64,000 bases of DNA from Campylobacter concisus (GTDB lineage Bacteria > Campylobacterota > Campylobacteria > Campylobacterales > Campylobacteraceae), in assembly GCF_001891085.1 (NCBI RefSeq), contig NZ_JXUP01000006.1:124001-188000 (forward strand), given 5' to 3'. The notes under the pieces are model-generated. The model had not been told where the DNA came from. It saw only the letters and a list, made by a program, of their open reading frames with translations, and did not search any database. The stretch's first letter is position 1. Every line of letters begins with the position of its first letter. Position numbers and translations under genes: made by a program. Below are positions 1 to 8,017 of this stretch, in pieces.

Positions 1-189
1 AGGCTGCTTGATGAAAGTGACGAGATGCTTAAATTTGCTGGATTTTCTATGCCTTGGGCGGTCTATTACGAAGTGACCGCACCAAGTAAGCAAAGCGACG
101 ATCTCGCGCTTAGTTTCGAAATTTATCAGTCAAAGCAGGTTTTGTTAAATTTTCGAAAAGTTGCGAAATCTTTATACTGGAACCATTAA
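1..189 (+). CDS. C-terminal 62 residues of an unidentified protein, possibly a lipoprotein (5' end outside window)
   Basis: Frame 1 is open from the first base to the TAA at 187-189 and encodes a clean 62-residue C-terminus ending FRKVAKSLYWNH. I cannot name a domain. In C. jejuni, as I recall, the gene facing slt from this side (Cj0842) is a small putative lipoprotein on the opposite strand, which fits the position and orientation here. Its last 80 bases overlap the 3' end of slt on the other strand, an unusually long convergent overlap. The frame is open and neighbouring synteny supports it, but without the N-terminus the lipoprotein assignment is inference. Confidence 0.5.
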   Translation, partial: RLLDESDEMLKFAGFSMPWAVYYEVTAPSKQSDDLALSFEIYQSKQVLLNFRKVAKSLYWNH

Positions 190-1747
190 GCGCCATATAG
201 ATCACGTAGTTTGCAAGCACCTTCTTGCCGTAGTTTCTAGTTTCAGCCACTGGGACTAGCTCGATCGATAAAAACGGCTCAAATTTCCCCTCTTTAAACA
301 TATCATCTCTTGTGATGACTTTTTTGGTAAAACCGATACCGCCGTTATACGCGTAGGCTGTAAATAGCGGATGATAGAGAAATTTATCAAGGTAGTTTAG
401 GTGGTGATTTGCAAATTTAAATGCAACATCGGTTTTAAAAAGATCGTCTTGGTCAAAATTTGGAATTTTTAGCTCTTTTTTGCCGATCGCATTTGCAAGA
501 AATGGCATAAACTGCATCATACCAAGAGCGTAAGATGTAGAAACGACGCTTGGGATAAAGAGGCTCTCTTGCCTAGCAAGTGCGTAGATCATCGACTTTC
601 GCTCAGTGCTGATGCCCTCAAGCTCAGGCGAGCTTGGCATCAAAAAGTACTGCTTCTCCCAGCCATGCGCCTTTTGCATGAAGTATGCGTATGCGCCGAT
701 GCTCTCGTTTGTGTAAAATCTCATTGCAAATTCGCTTGCTTGCGTGGCGTTCATATCCTTTGCAAGGGCAGCGGTTTTGTTCCATAAAAATGGATCGCTC
801 ACGTCAAAATTTTCGATATTTTGCTTGCTTGGTCTTGGCACGATCACCTCAAGCGGCTCGCCACCGACCAAATCTCTTGCGTAAAGTGAGTAGATATTTG
901 CATCTTTGCTAGCGCTTAGCTCTTTTAAAAAGCTCTCATCGCCGCTTAGCTCATACTGCCAAAATGTAGCATTATCCCTTTGCCAAGCCCTATCAAAGGT
1001 GTTTTTAGCTCTTGTGAAAAAACTAAATGCAACGTCATTTTGACCAAGCAAGATGGCGTTTAGCCCAAGTATAAATGCGTCGCCTTTTTCGGTGACAGCT
1101 GGATCTATGCTAATTAAATTTCTTCTAAAGCTTTCGTATTTTTTATTAAATACGACATCGTTTAATAAATTTGTAAAGCCCTTTTGCATGTAGAGCTTGT
1201 TCATAAAATTCGCTTCAAAATTTACACTAAAAAGAGCACTTTTGCTTTGCGGGTTTGAAGCGTTAAAAAGCTCCAAAAAGCTCTTTGTATCGTTTGCATT
1301 TGCAAAGCTAAGAGCTGGGTTTGGCTCGTTTAAAGTGCGTAAAATTCTAGCTTTTTCTGGATTTGTGCTTGCAAGATTTGCCGCTAAAATTTCACGAGTT
1401 TTGCTATCAAGTTTTAGAGAAAAGCTCATCGTTGTTAGTAAATTTTGGCAAGCCAAGCTAGTACTTGTGATGTTGCTTACACTTATACCAGGGCACTTGC
1501 TAGGGGCTGCTTTTGGAGGTAAAATTTTATTGATTGATTTTTGAACTAAGCCACTTTTTCTAAAAACGTCGCGTGAAAGCTCTGCTATCTGCTCCTTTGT
1601 GTAGCTGCCCTCGTTTATAAGGCGGTTTATGTAGTAGTCTTTTGCAAGGCTTTTTGGCTCGTTTTTTAGCTCCTCGTAAGTGTAAATTTTAGCTAAAAGA
1701 GCAACGCAGGCTAAAGAGAGGATACTAAAGTGACGCAGCAAAAACAA
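110..1747 (-). CDS. slt: Soluble lytic murein transglycosylase Slt
   Basis: Periplasmic enzyme that cleaves the MurNAc-GlcNAc bond of peptidoglycan, leaving 1,6-anhydro ends. The 545-residue protein begins with a hydrophobic export signal (about residues 4-20), continues with a long helical region, and ends with a GEWL-fold SLT domain from about residue 385. The signature ARQES places the catalytic Glu at about 394, followed by ALGMMQFMP and AYNGG, all canonical for family 1 lytic transglycosylases. The start is TTG at 1747, inside the end of yggT (23-base overlap); a second TTG at 1741 is possible. It is the last gene of a gltX-yggT-slt unit. Family assignment is certain; the exact start is not. 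Confidence 0.93.
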   Translation of the reverse strand: MFLLRHFSILSLACVALLAKIYTYEELKNEPKSLAKDYYINRLINEGSYTKEQIAELSRDVFRKSGLVQKSINKILPPKAAPSKCPGISVSNITSTSLACQNLLTTMSFSLKLDSKTREILAANLASTNPEKARILRTLNEPNPALSFANANDTKSFLELFNASNPQSKSALFSVNFEANFMNKLYMQKGFTNLLNDVVFNKKYESFRRNLISIDPAVTEKGDAFILGLNAILLGQNDVAFSFFTRAKNTFDRAWQRDNATFWQYELSGDESFLKELSASKDANIYSLYARDLVGGEPLEVIVPRPSKQNIENFDVSDPFLWNKTAALAKDMNATQASEFAMRFYTNESIGAYAYFMQKAHGWEKQYFLMPSSPELEGISTERKSMIYALARQESLFIPSVVSTSYALGMMQFMPFLANAIGKKELKIPNFDQDDLFKTDVAFKFANHHLNYLDKFLYHPLFTAYAYNGGIGFTKKVITRDDMFKEGKFEPFLSIELVPVAETRNYGKKVLANYVIYMALNGSSIKISQLFENLTKPALTDKFRN

Positions 1748-2018
1748 ATAAAAGCCTTATTAAAAATTGATCTATGAGTTGAAGTGCTAAAAGCACGATG
1801 ATTGGGGCAAAGTCTATGCCGTTAAATTCTGTTTTGATGTAGCGTCTGAGGAAGCTATAAACAGGATCGGTCAGCCTATAAAGTAGCTGCACGACTGGCG
1901 AGCTAGGATCAGGCTTGACCCAGCTAATCAGAGCCGCTGCGATGACGATCCACGTATAGACCGTGATGATAAGGTGCAAAATGTTCGCAATCGCTGAAAA
2001 TAGGGTGGAAAGTATCAT
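1725..2018 (-). CDS. yggT: YggT family membrane protein
   Basis: A 97-residue integral membrane protein with two hydrophobic segments (about residues 5-30 and 65-95). Between them is the family signature: WVKPDPSSPVVQLLYRLTDP followed by a helix running into IDFAPIIVLLALQLI. YggT/YlmG proteins are linked in other bacteria and plastids to membrane organisation or division, but the molecular function is not settled. It lies 8 bases after gltX and overlaps slt, so the three are probably one transcript. Length and topology are normal. Confidence 0.9.
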   Translation of the reverse strand: MILSTLFSAIANILHLIITVYTWIVIAAALISWVKPDPSSPVVQLLYRLTDPVYSFLRRYIKTEFNGIDFAPIIVLLALQLIDQFLIRLLFVFAASL

Positions 2019-2026
2019 TTTTGCTC

Positions 2027-3322
2027 CTAGATTAAAATTTTGCCTAGATCATCTTTGATGAGCGGATAGAGCTCGCTTAGCTCAGGGCCATGAAGGTCGT
2101 TTGTAAGCAGCGCACGTAGCGGCATGAAAAAGTTTTTACCTTTTAAATTTGTAGCGCTCATAAGCTCTTTTTTAAACTCATCAAATGTTTCGCACGGTTT
2201 TAAATTTAGAGCTGCTTTTTTGATGATCTCAAATTCATTTTTGTACTCATCTGGAGCTATTTTCGGCGAGTATATAGCCTCTACTTTTGCCTTTATCTCA
2301 GGCACTAGTGAGCTCTCTTGAGTGTAAAATTTAACTAGCTCAACCTTGCTATCATCCACGCCAAATATCTCTTTTATGCGCTCTTTTGAAGCAAGTTTGA
2401 TGTGTTCTCTATTTATCTGCTCAAGTTTTTTCACGTCAAATCTAGCAGGTGAGCGTGAAATTTTAGTTATATCAAACCACTTTACCGCATCTTCGATGGT
2501 AAAAATTTCAGTTGGAGTTTTGTTGCCAAGAAGTATCAGATAGTTTGCGATCGCCTCAGGTAAAAATCCCTGCTCAAAGAGCCATTTTACGCTTGATTCG
2601 TTCTCGCGTTTGCTCATTTTTTTACCCTCTATATTTAAAAGAATAGGCAAATGCGCATAGTTCATCTTGCCAGTGTAGCCAAGGCCCTCTCGTATGAGGT
2701 CTTGCTTTGGCGTGTTGCTCACGTGATCCTCGCCGCGTATGACAAAGGTTACGCCCTCAAGCATATCATCAACCGCGCAGGCAAAGTTGTAGGTTGGAGT
2801 TTTGTCTGCTCTCATGATGACAAAGCTATCAACTGCGTCTGGCTCGAAACTTAGCTCACCTTTGATCGCATCTGTAAAGCTCATCGTGCGTGTTGGTTTT
2901 TTCATGCGGATGACAAATGGCTTCTCACAGTTTAAAACTTCAGCGTCGCTTAGTCTCTCGCAGGTGCCGTCATATCTATATGCCACGCCTTGCTCTTTTG
3001 CTTTTTGTTTTTTTGCCTCAAGCTCTTCTTCGGTGCAAAAGCAGGCAAAGGCCTTTTTATCGATGAGAAGCTTTGAAGCAAGCTGTCTGTGGAATTTTAA
3101 ATTTTCACTTTGGATGTAAATTTGCTCTGGTTTTATGCCAAATTTGCTCAAAATTTCTAAGATATCTTTCTCTTTTCCCTCGATATTTCGCTCTTTGTCG
3201 GTATCTTCTATGCGTAAAATAAAGCCACTTTTATCTTGCAAAGAACAAATATAGTTGAAAATAGCAGCACGTAAATTTCCTATGTGCATATCTCCTGTTG
3301 GAGAGGGTGCAAAACGATACAT
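2027..3322 (-). CDS. gltX: Glutamate--tRNA ligase (one of the two epsilonproteobacterial GltX types)
   Basis: Cytoplasmic class I aminoacyl-tRNA synthetase that attaches glutamate to tRNA. The N-terminus [14 protein letters not shown] carries the HIGH-type motif at about residues 13-16, and KMSKR lies at about 235-239, followed by the anticodon-binding helical region. At 431 residues it is short compared with about 470 for E. coli GltX. Campylobacterota normally carry two GltX paralogues, one of which can charge tRNA-Gln for the GatCAB route; which paralogue this is cannot be decided from this window. It is the first gene of the minus-strand unit with yggT and slt, divergent from mscL. Confidence 0.93.
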   Translation of the reverse strand: MYRFAPSPTGDMHIGNLRAAIFNYICSLQDKSGFILRIEDTDKERNIEGKEKDILEILSKFGIKPEQIYIQSENLKFHRQLASKLLIDKKAFACFCTEEELEAKKQKAKEQGVAYRYDGTCERLSDAEVLNCEKPFVIRMKKPTRTMSFTDAIKGELSFEPDAVDSFVIMRADKTPTYNFACAVDDMLEGVTFVIRGEDHVSNTPKQDLIREGLGYTGKMNYAHLPILLNIEGKKMSKRENESSVKWLFEQGFLPEAIANYLILLGNKTPTEIFTIEDAVKWFDITKISRSPARFDVKKLEQINREHIKLASKERIKEIFGVDDSKVELVKFYTQESSLVPEIKAKVEAIYSPKIAPDEYKNEFEIIKKAALNLKPCETFDEFKKELMSATNLKGKNFFMPLRALLTNDLHGPELSELYPLIKDDLGKILI

Positions 3323-3426
3323 AAGCTTATTCCTTACGTTAAATTTGAAGTTTGGATTATAACACTCGCTTGATAAATTTAAAGTTATGTAATTTTAAAT
3401 TTTTAGGCTAAGCAAAGCATATTTTT

Positions 3427-3434
3427 TATAAAAT
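3427..3434 (+). promoter_or_regulatory. Probable -10 element of the mscL promoter
   Basis: TATAAAAT lies 35 bases before the mscL start, preceded by a T-rich stretch typical of Campylobacter sigma-70 promoters, which rely on the -10 and periodic T tracts rather than a -35 box. Position and sequence only; no mapped transcript start. Confidence 0.4.
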
Positions 3435-3468
3435 CCGCACGAAAATTTAACTATATATAGGAGAAAGA

Positions 3469-3876
3469 ATGAGTTTTATCAGCGAATTTAAAGAATTTGC
3501 GATGCGCGGAAATGTCATAGATATGGCAGTTGGTGTTGTTATCGGTGGGGCATTTGGAAAGATCGTTTCATCGCTAGTTGGTGATATTATCATGCCAGTT
3601 GTTGGCGCTATAACAGGCGGTGTAAATTTCACTGATCTTAAACTAACACTAAAAGAAGCAGCAGAAGGTGCGCCAGCTGTTACGATAAACTATGGCTCAT
3701 TTATACAAACAATGGTTGATTTTTTAATCATCGCATTTTGTATTTTTTGCGTCATCAAAGCCTTAAATACACTTAAAAATAAACTACCAAAAGAAGAAGA
3801 GGCAGCTCCTGCAGAGCCTGAAACTCCAGCTGATATAGCACTTCTAACTGAGATCAGAGATCTTCTTAAAAAATAA
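3469..3876 (+). CDS. mscL: Large-conductance mechanosensitive channel MscL
   Basis: Inner-membrane pentameric channel that opens under membrane tension to release solutes on osmotic downshock. The 135-residue protein starts [20 protein letters not shown], the classical MscL N-terminal amphipathic helix running into TM1 ([17 protein letters not shown]). A second TM is at about residues 80-102, followed by a charged KLPKEEE segment and a C-terminal helix with alternating Pro/Glu/Ala. Length is normal for the family. AGGAG sits at good spacing before the ATG. It is monocistronic, with its own downstream hairpin, and divergent from gltX. Confidence 0.96.
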   Translation: MSFISEFKEFAMRGNVIDMAVGVVIGGAFGKIVSSLVGDIIMPVVGAITGGVNFTDLKLTLKEAAEGAPAVTINYGSFIQTMVDFLIIAFCIFCVIKALNTLKNKLPKEEEAAPAEPETPADIALLTEIRDLLKK

Positions 3877-3884
3877 ATTCTTAA

Positions 3885-3910
3885 TTCAAAGGGAGAAAGC
3901 TCCCTTTGAA
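3885..3910 (+). terminator. Hairpin terminator after mscL
   Basis: Perfect 11-base-pair stem (TTCAAAGGGAG with CTCCCTTTGAA) around an AAAG loop, 8 bases after the mscL stop. There is no strong T tract directly after it, so termination may be partial. Confidence 0.6.
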
Positions 3911-3974
3911 ATCCGTTAAATTTTGTCCTATTTTTTATGCTAAAATGCTTTTTTATCTTAAAAGCGAGTGAAAT

Positions 3975-4613
3975 ATGATAGAACAAATTCCATTTTTTCA
4001 AGGTCTTAGCGCCGATGACCTAGCCAAACTTGAAGCAATAAGCGTTGTTAAAAAATACAAAAAAGGCGAGTTTTTATTTATAGAGGGCGAGGAGCCAAAG
4101 TGGCTTACATTTTTGATAACTGGCTCGGTTAAACTTTATAAAACTACGGCAAATGGCAAGGAAATTTTTATCCATCAGCTTGCACCTATGAATTTTGTGG
4201 CTGAAGTTGTAAATTTTGAAAATATCCCTTATCCAGCAAGCGCCATTTTTACTATTTCTGGCGAGGTTTTAAAGATAAATTATGAAAAATTTGAAGCACA
4301 ATTTTTAACAAAGCCAGAAATTTGCATGAAATTTCTAAAATCAATGGCACAAAAGATAAGAATAACAACAAATTTACTCCACCAAGAACTAATACTAAGC
4401 TCTGAAGAGAAGGTGGCTAGGTTCATTTTAAATCATGAAGATCTATTTAATGAACTAAAACATACAAAAATTTCATCAATACTCAATATGACTCCAGAAA
4501 CTTTTTCGAGAATTTTAAATAAATTTAAAACAAATGGTTTGGTCAAACTTGATGAGAAGAACCAAATCCTGGAAAAAGATGTAGGTGGGCTACAAGAAAT
4601 TTATTCTTATTGA
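3975..4613 (+). CDS. Crp/FNR family transcriptional regulator next to haoCA
   Basis: A 212-residue regulator with an N-terminal cyclic-nucleotide-binding-type beta barrel (about 1-120), a long dimerisation helix (about 115-145), and a winged helix-turn-helix (about 164-200). The recognition helix contains MTPETFSRIL, in which Glu175, Ser178 and Arg179 match the E..SR pattern FNR uses to read TTGAT half-sites. There is only one cysteine (Cys117), so it cannot carry an FNR-type [4Fe-4S] cluster; the signal is unknown. It ends 120 bases before haoC, and a dyad with FNR-like geometry lies in that gap. A role in nitrosative or nitrite-dependent control, like NssR of C. jejuni, is inference. Confidence 0.85.
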   Translation: MIEQIPFFQGLSADDLAKLEAISVVKKYKKGEFLFIEGEEPKWLTFLITGSVKLYKTTANGKEIFIHQLAPMNFVAEVVNFENIPYPASAIFTISGEVLKINYEKFEAQFLTKPEICMKFLKSMAQKIRITTNLLHQELILSSEEKVARFILNHEDLFNELKHTKISSILNMTPETFSRILNKFKTNGLVKLDEKNQILEKDVGGLQEIYSY

Positions 4614-4691
4614 AAGTTAATATCAAATAAATATTTTCATTTACTTAAAGAAAAAATTTATATATTTTTGGATAGTATTCGTCTAAAATTT

Positions 4692-4707
4692 TCGTAAAAA
4701 TTTACGA
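4692..4707. promoter_or_regulatory. Candidate operator upstream of haoC
   Basis: TCGTAAA-AA-TTTACGA is an inverted repeat with perfect 7-base arms. Read as CGTAA-N4-TTACG it has the 5-4-5 geometry of Crp/FNR-family sites. It lies 27 bases before the haoC start and abuts a TATATT that could be the -10. The Crp-family gene ends 78 bases upstream. Being that close to the start, it would suit a repressor site or a leader hairpin as well as an activator site. Confidence 0.45.
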
Positions 4708-4733
4708 TATATTGATAAATTCAGGAGGAAATT

Positions 4734-5306
4734 TTGGCTGAAGTTAAGAAGAAATTTTTTGTTTGGTCATCTGTGATAATAGGCATCGTAATCGGCCTTA
4801 TCGCTTCTATGGGCATAGCTGATGCACTTCACGCGACTGGTAGCGGCTACATCTGTACCATTTGTCACACGATGGATCCTATGAATGCTGCATATCATGA
4901 AGATGTACACGGCGGCAATAACAAGCTTGGCATAAAAGCTGAATGTTCAGCCTGTCACCTAAATCATACAAGTGCCTATACCTATGTACTTACAAAACTT
5001 AAAGTATCTATAAATGACGGTTATAAGACATTTTTTACAGATACTGACAAGATCGACTGGCGTAAAAAACGCGAGCATGCATCTCACTTTGTCTATGATA
5101 GTGGGTGTTTAACTTGTCACTCAAATTTAAAAAATGTTATTCAAGCTGGTAAATCATTCTTGCCACATAGAGATTATTTCGTTCTTGGAAATCCTAATAA
5201 AAAATCATGTGTTGACTGCCACGAGCATGTTGGTCACAAGAATTTAGGACTACAAATCGATAAATTTGAAGCAATTAAAAAACAAGAAAACAATAAAACC
5301 AAGTAA
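4734..5306 (+). CDS. haoC: Tetraheme NapC/NrfH-family quinol dehydrogenase, HaoC type
   Basis: Membrane-anchored tetraheme cytochrome c that takes electrons from menaquinol and passes them to the periplasmic partner encoded next. The 190-residue protein has one N-terminal transmembrane helix (about 7-30) and four CxxCH heme sites at 41-45, 71-75, 125-129 and 159-163. The start is TTG at 4734, supported by an AGGAGG ribosome site five bases upstream. It resembles NrfH, but the adjacent gene has eight heme sites and HAO signatures, so it is better called HaoC. It lies 9 bases before haoA, clearly one operon. Confidence 0.88.
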   Translation: MAEVKKKFFVWSSVIIGIVIGLIASMGIADALHATGSGYICTICHTMDPMNAAYHEDVHGGNNKLGIKAECSACHLNHTSAYTYVLTKLKVSINDGYKTFFTDTDKIDWRKKREHASHFVYDSGCLTCHSNLKNVIQAGKSFLPHRDYFVLGNPNKKSCVDCHEHVGHKNLGLQIDKFEAIKKQENNKTK

Positions 5307-5315
5307 GGAGGAGAG

Positions 5316-6683
5316 ATGTTTAAAAAGTCGCTAATGTTATTAGCCTGTCTAATGTCTTTTGGCTTTGCCGCAAACATGGATGCAAATAAATCTGACGCTT
5401 TAAACCTTAATGTTGTAAAAAACATTAAAGTTGCTCACAAAATGTCAGACTTATCAAAAAGCTGTGTTGAGTGCCACGCTAAAGAGACACCCGGCATAGT
5501 TGCCGATTGGAAAAATAGTCGCCACGCTCACGTTGGCGTAAGTTGTATGGATTGCCACTCTGTAAATGCAGATAATCCTATGGCTTCAGTTAAGGTGCAT
5601 CCAAAAGATTCTAACAACCATGTTTCAATGCTAGTTAGCCCAAAAACTTGTGCTAAGTGTCACGAAAATGAGGTTGAAGAATCTGTTAAGAGTGGTCACG
5701 CAAGAGGTGCTATGCAAATGTATGCTAACCCTGCGATGGTAAAACTAATGTATCACTATGAAGGTATGGATCATCCAGAATACAAAATGGCTCCAGACGC
5801 TACTGGTTGTACACAGTGCCACGGAACCGTCATCAAACTAGACGCTGATCACAAACCTACAAAAGAGACTTGGCCAAACTATGGTATAGGCAATGTTTAT
5901 CCAGATGGTGGCGTAGGTAACTGTAAATCATGTCACAGCGCGCACACATTTAGCATAGCTGAAGCTAGAAAACCAGCTGCTTGTGCATCTTGCCACCTTG
6001 GACCTGATCACCCAGATATTGAGATCTTTAACAACTCAATGCACGGACATATCTATAATAGCGAAGCTCACAAATGGAATTTTGATGCTGCTCCTGATAC
6101 ATGGGATGTACCAGACTTTAGAGCTCCAACTTGTGCAGCTTGCCACATGAGTGGTGTTGGTGAAACAACAACAACTCACAACGTTTCAAGAAGACTAAAA
6201 TGGAACCTATGGGGCATCAGCAGTAAGCTAAGAACAGCTGGTGATGAACAAGCTGCTGTTGTTTACGAAAAAACTGGCAAACTAACCATAGGAACACCTC
6301 TAGCAGGTCATCCAAATGGACCAGAAGCAGCAAGAGCTGAGATGAAGCTAGTTTGTAAAGTTTGCCATACATCAACTCATACAGATAACTTCTTCATTAT
6401 GGGTGATAAGCAAGTAGAGCTTTATAACGTTTACAGTGCTGAAGCAACTAAGATGCTTGAAGAGTTGAAAGCTAAAAACCTACTACTAGAAGATGCTTGG
6501 TCAGATGAATTCCAAGATGTCTATTATCATATGTGGCACCATGAAGGTCGTCGTATGAGACAAGGCGCTCTAATGGGTGGTCCTGACTATTCACACTGGC
6601 ATGGTGTATTCGAAGTTAAGAACGACATTAGAAAACTTCGCAAAATCTATAAAGAAAGAATTGAGTCTGGCAAAGTCCAGTAA
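5316..6683 (+). CDS. haoA: Octaheme cytochrome c, hydroxylamine-oxidoreductase family (epsilon-HAO), probable ammonium-forming nitrite reductase
   Basis: Periplasmic 455-residue protein with a signal peptide (about 1-19) and eight CxxCH sites: 50-54, 77-81, 112-116, 165-169, 203-207, 223-227, 273-277 and 347-351. NrfA has only five hemes, so this is not NrfA. The C-terminal motifs WHHEGRRMRQG (407-417) and GGPDYSHWHG (421-430) are HAO-family signatures. Related epsilonproteobacterial HAO enzymes are reported to lack the tyrosine crosslink of ammonia oxidisers and to reduce nitrite to ammonium using electrons from HaoC. The direction of the reaction here is therefore inferred from family knowledge. 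GGAGG precedes the ATG and a strong terminator follows. Confidence 0.9.
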   Translation: MFKKSLMLLACLMSFGFAANMDANKSDALNLNVVKNIKVAHKMSDLSKSCVECHAKETPGIVADWKNSRHAHVGVSCMDCHSVNADNPMASVKVHPKDSNNHVSMLVSPKTCAKCHENEVEESVKSGHARGAMQMYANPAMVKLMYHYEGMDHPEYKMAPDATGCTQCHGTVIKLDADHKPTKETWPNYGIGNVYPDGGVGNCKSCHSAHTFSIAEARKPAACASCHLGPDHPDIEIFNNSMHGHIYNSEAHKWNFDAAPDTWDVPDFRAPTCAACHMSGVGETTTTHNVSRRLKWNLWGISSKLRTAGDEQAAVVYEKTGKLTIGTPLAGHPNGPEAARAEMKLVCKVCHTSTHTDNFFIMGDKQVELYNVYSAEATKMLEELKAKNLLLEDAWSDEFQDVYYHMWHHEGRRMRQGALMGGPDYSHWHGVFEVKNDIRKLRKIYKERIESGKVQ

Positions 6684-6692
6684 TTCTTTTTA

Positions 6693-6718
6693 AGGTGGGA
6701 GTTTTTCCCACCTTTTTA
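6693..6718 (+). terminator. Intrinsic terminator of haoCA
   Basis: AGGTGGGA and TCCCACCT form an 8-base-pair GC-rich stem with a GTTTT loop, followed immediately by TTTTATTTTTA. It starts 10 bases after the haoA stop and is a textbook rho-independent terminator. Confidence 0.88.
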
Positions 6719-6877
6719 TTTTTAAATTCCAAAATTTTATCTTTTAGTTATTATCCTAATGTAAATACCTTTTAATAATTATTTTTGTAAATTTAAATCA
6801 TAAAATCATACGGCTTAGCACTACAAATTGTTCTAAATAATTAATAAAATTTATAATGCAAATTTAAAAATATAAAA

Positions 6878-6883
6878 TATAAT
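6878..6883 (+). promoter_or_regulatory. -10 element upstream of the metallophosphoesterase-psd pair
   Basis: Perfect TATAAT 21 bases before the TTG start at 6905, with AAGGAG between them at 6894-6899. The preceding 160 bases are very AT-rich and hold no gene. Confidence 0.5.
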
Positions 6884-6904
6884 CTTTGTTTTCAAGGAGA
6901 TATT

Positions 6905-8016
6905 TTGGGACTTTTTCGGATCATTATCGGGGCATTTATCTTTAGTGTTCTTACAAATTTATACTCATACAAACGTTTTATCAAAAAGGTATCGTTTTTT
7001 ACACCGCATCTTAAAAAAATTCGCATATTTTTCTATATTATTAGTGTGCTTGAGTTTGTATTTGTTCTTCAACTAAGATTTTCTTTTTTAAATATAGAAC
7101 TCTATCTGATAGCAGGGACGCTCATTGGTTTTTCTCTATTTTTATTTGGTGTTAGTTTGTTTTATGATGTTGTTAGATCTATTTGCTCAAAAGCTCATTT
7201 TAATCCCACAAGACGAAAATTTATTAAATTTTGCTTTGATGTGACATTTGTCATTTTTGTAATTGCTTGTTTTTTAAAAGGTATTTTCAATGCTTTAATG
7301 CCACCAAAGATAAGGCAAGTAGATATAAAAATAAAAAATTTACAAAGCAGCCTAAAAATAGCCATGATAACGGACGTGCATATAGGAGAATTTTTACAGA
7401 AAGACTTTATTAAAAAACTCGTCAATGACATAAATTTGGCAAATCCTGACATCGTAGTGATAGTGGGTGACTTAGTTGATGTAAATGCCGCTTTTATAGA
7501 AGATTTTCTAGAGCCATTAAAAAGTCTTAAAAGTACTTATGGGACTTTTTATGTACCTGGCAATCATGAATATTATCACGGAATAGATGGCATTTTAGAA
7601 AAGATCAGTTCTCTTGGCATAGAAATTTTAGGTAATAAAAACAAAAAAATTGCGAGTATAAATCTAGCTGGCGTTTACGATTTGGCTGGCATTAGGTTTA
7701 AACATTTAGAGCCAAATTTAGATGAGGCATTGACAGGACGTGACCCATCGCTACCTACCATCTTGCTCTCTCATCAGCCAAAATTTATAAAAACTATGCA
7801 AAAAGATGTCGATCTAGTCCTTTGTGGTCACACGCATGCTGGACAAATTTTCCCTTTTGGCCTTTTGGTTTTACTTGATCAAGGTTTTTACATGGGCTTT
7901 ATAAGATTAATGATAAAATGCAAGCTTATGTTAGTAGTGGCGCAGGATTTTGGGGGCCTCCAGTTAGGATCTTTGCCCCCAGCGAGATCGCTATATTAAA
8001 TTTAAGCAAGGAATAA
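6905..8016 (+). CDS. Membrane-anchored metallophosphoesterase, frameshifted near its 3' end
   Basis: Calcineurin-like phosphoesterase behind four N-terminal membrane segments (about residues 3-22, 40-62, 64-88 and 110-130). Metal-binding motifs are all present: ITDVHIG (Asp157, His159), VGDLVD (about 188), GNHEYYHG (about 219) and GHTHAG (about 308). The frame opened at the TTG at 6905 stops at 7999, with an abnormal tail after residue 327. Adding one T to the T5 run at 7885-7889 joins it to a frame reading SSGAGFWGPPVRIFAPSEIA, the standard family C-terminus, which ends at 8016, one base before psd. The catalytic core is intact; a real mutation or a sequence error are both possible. Substrate unknown. 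Confidence 0.85.
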
Positions 8017-8017
8017 A

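Noticed and set aside
4734-6683. Calling this pair nrfH-nrfA (pentaheme nitrite reductase)
   Set aside because: The large subunit has eight CxxCH sites and HAO-type C-terminal motifs; NrfA has five.
7885-7889. Phase-variable tract in the phosphoesterase
   Set aside because: The run has five T; slipped-strand contingency tracts in Campylobacter are much longer, usually of G or C.
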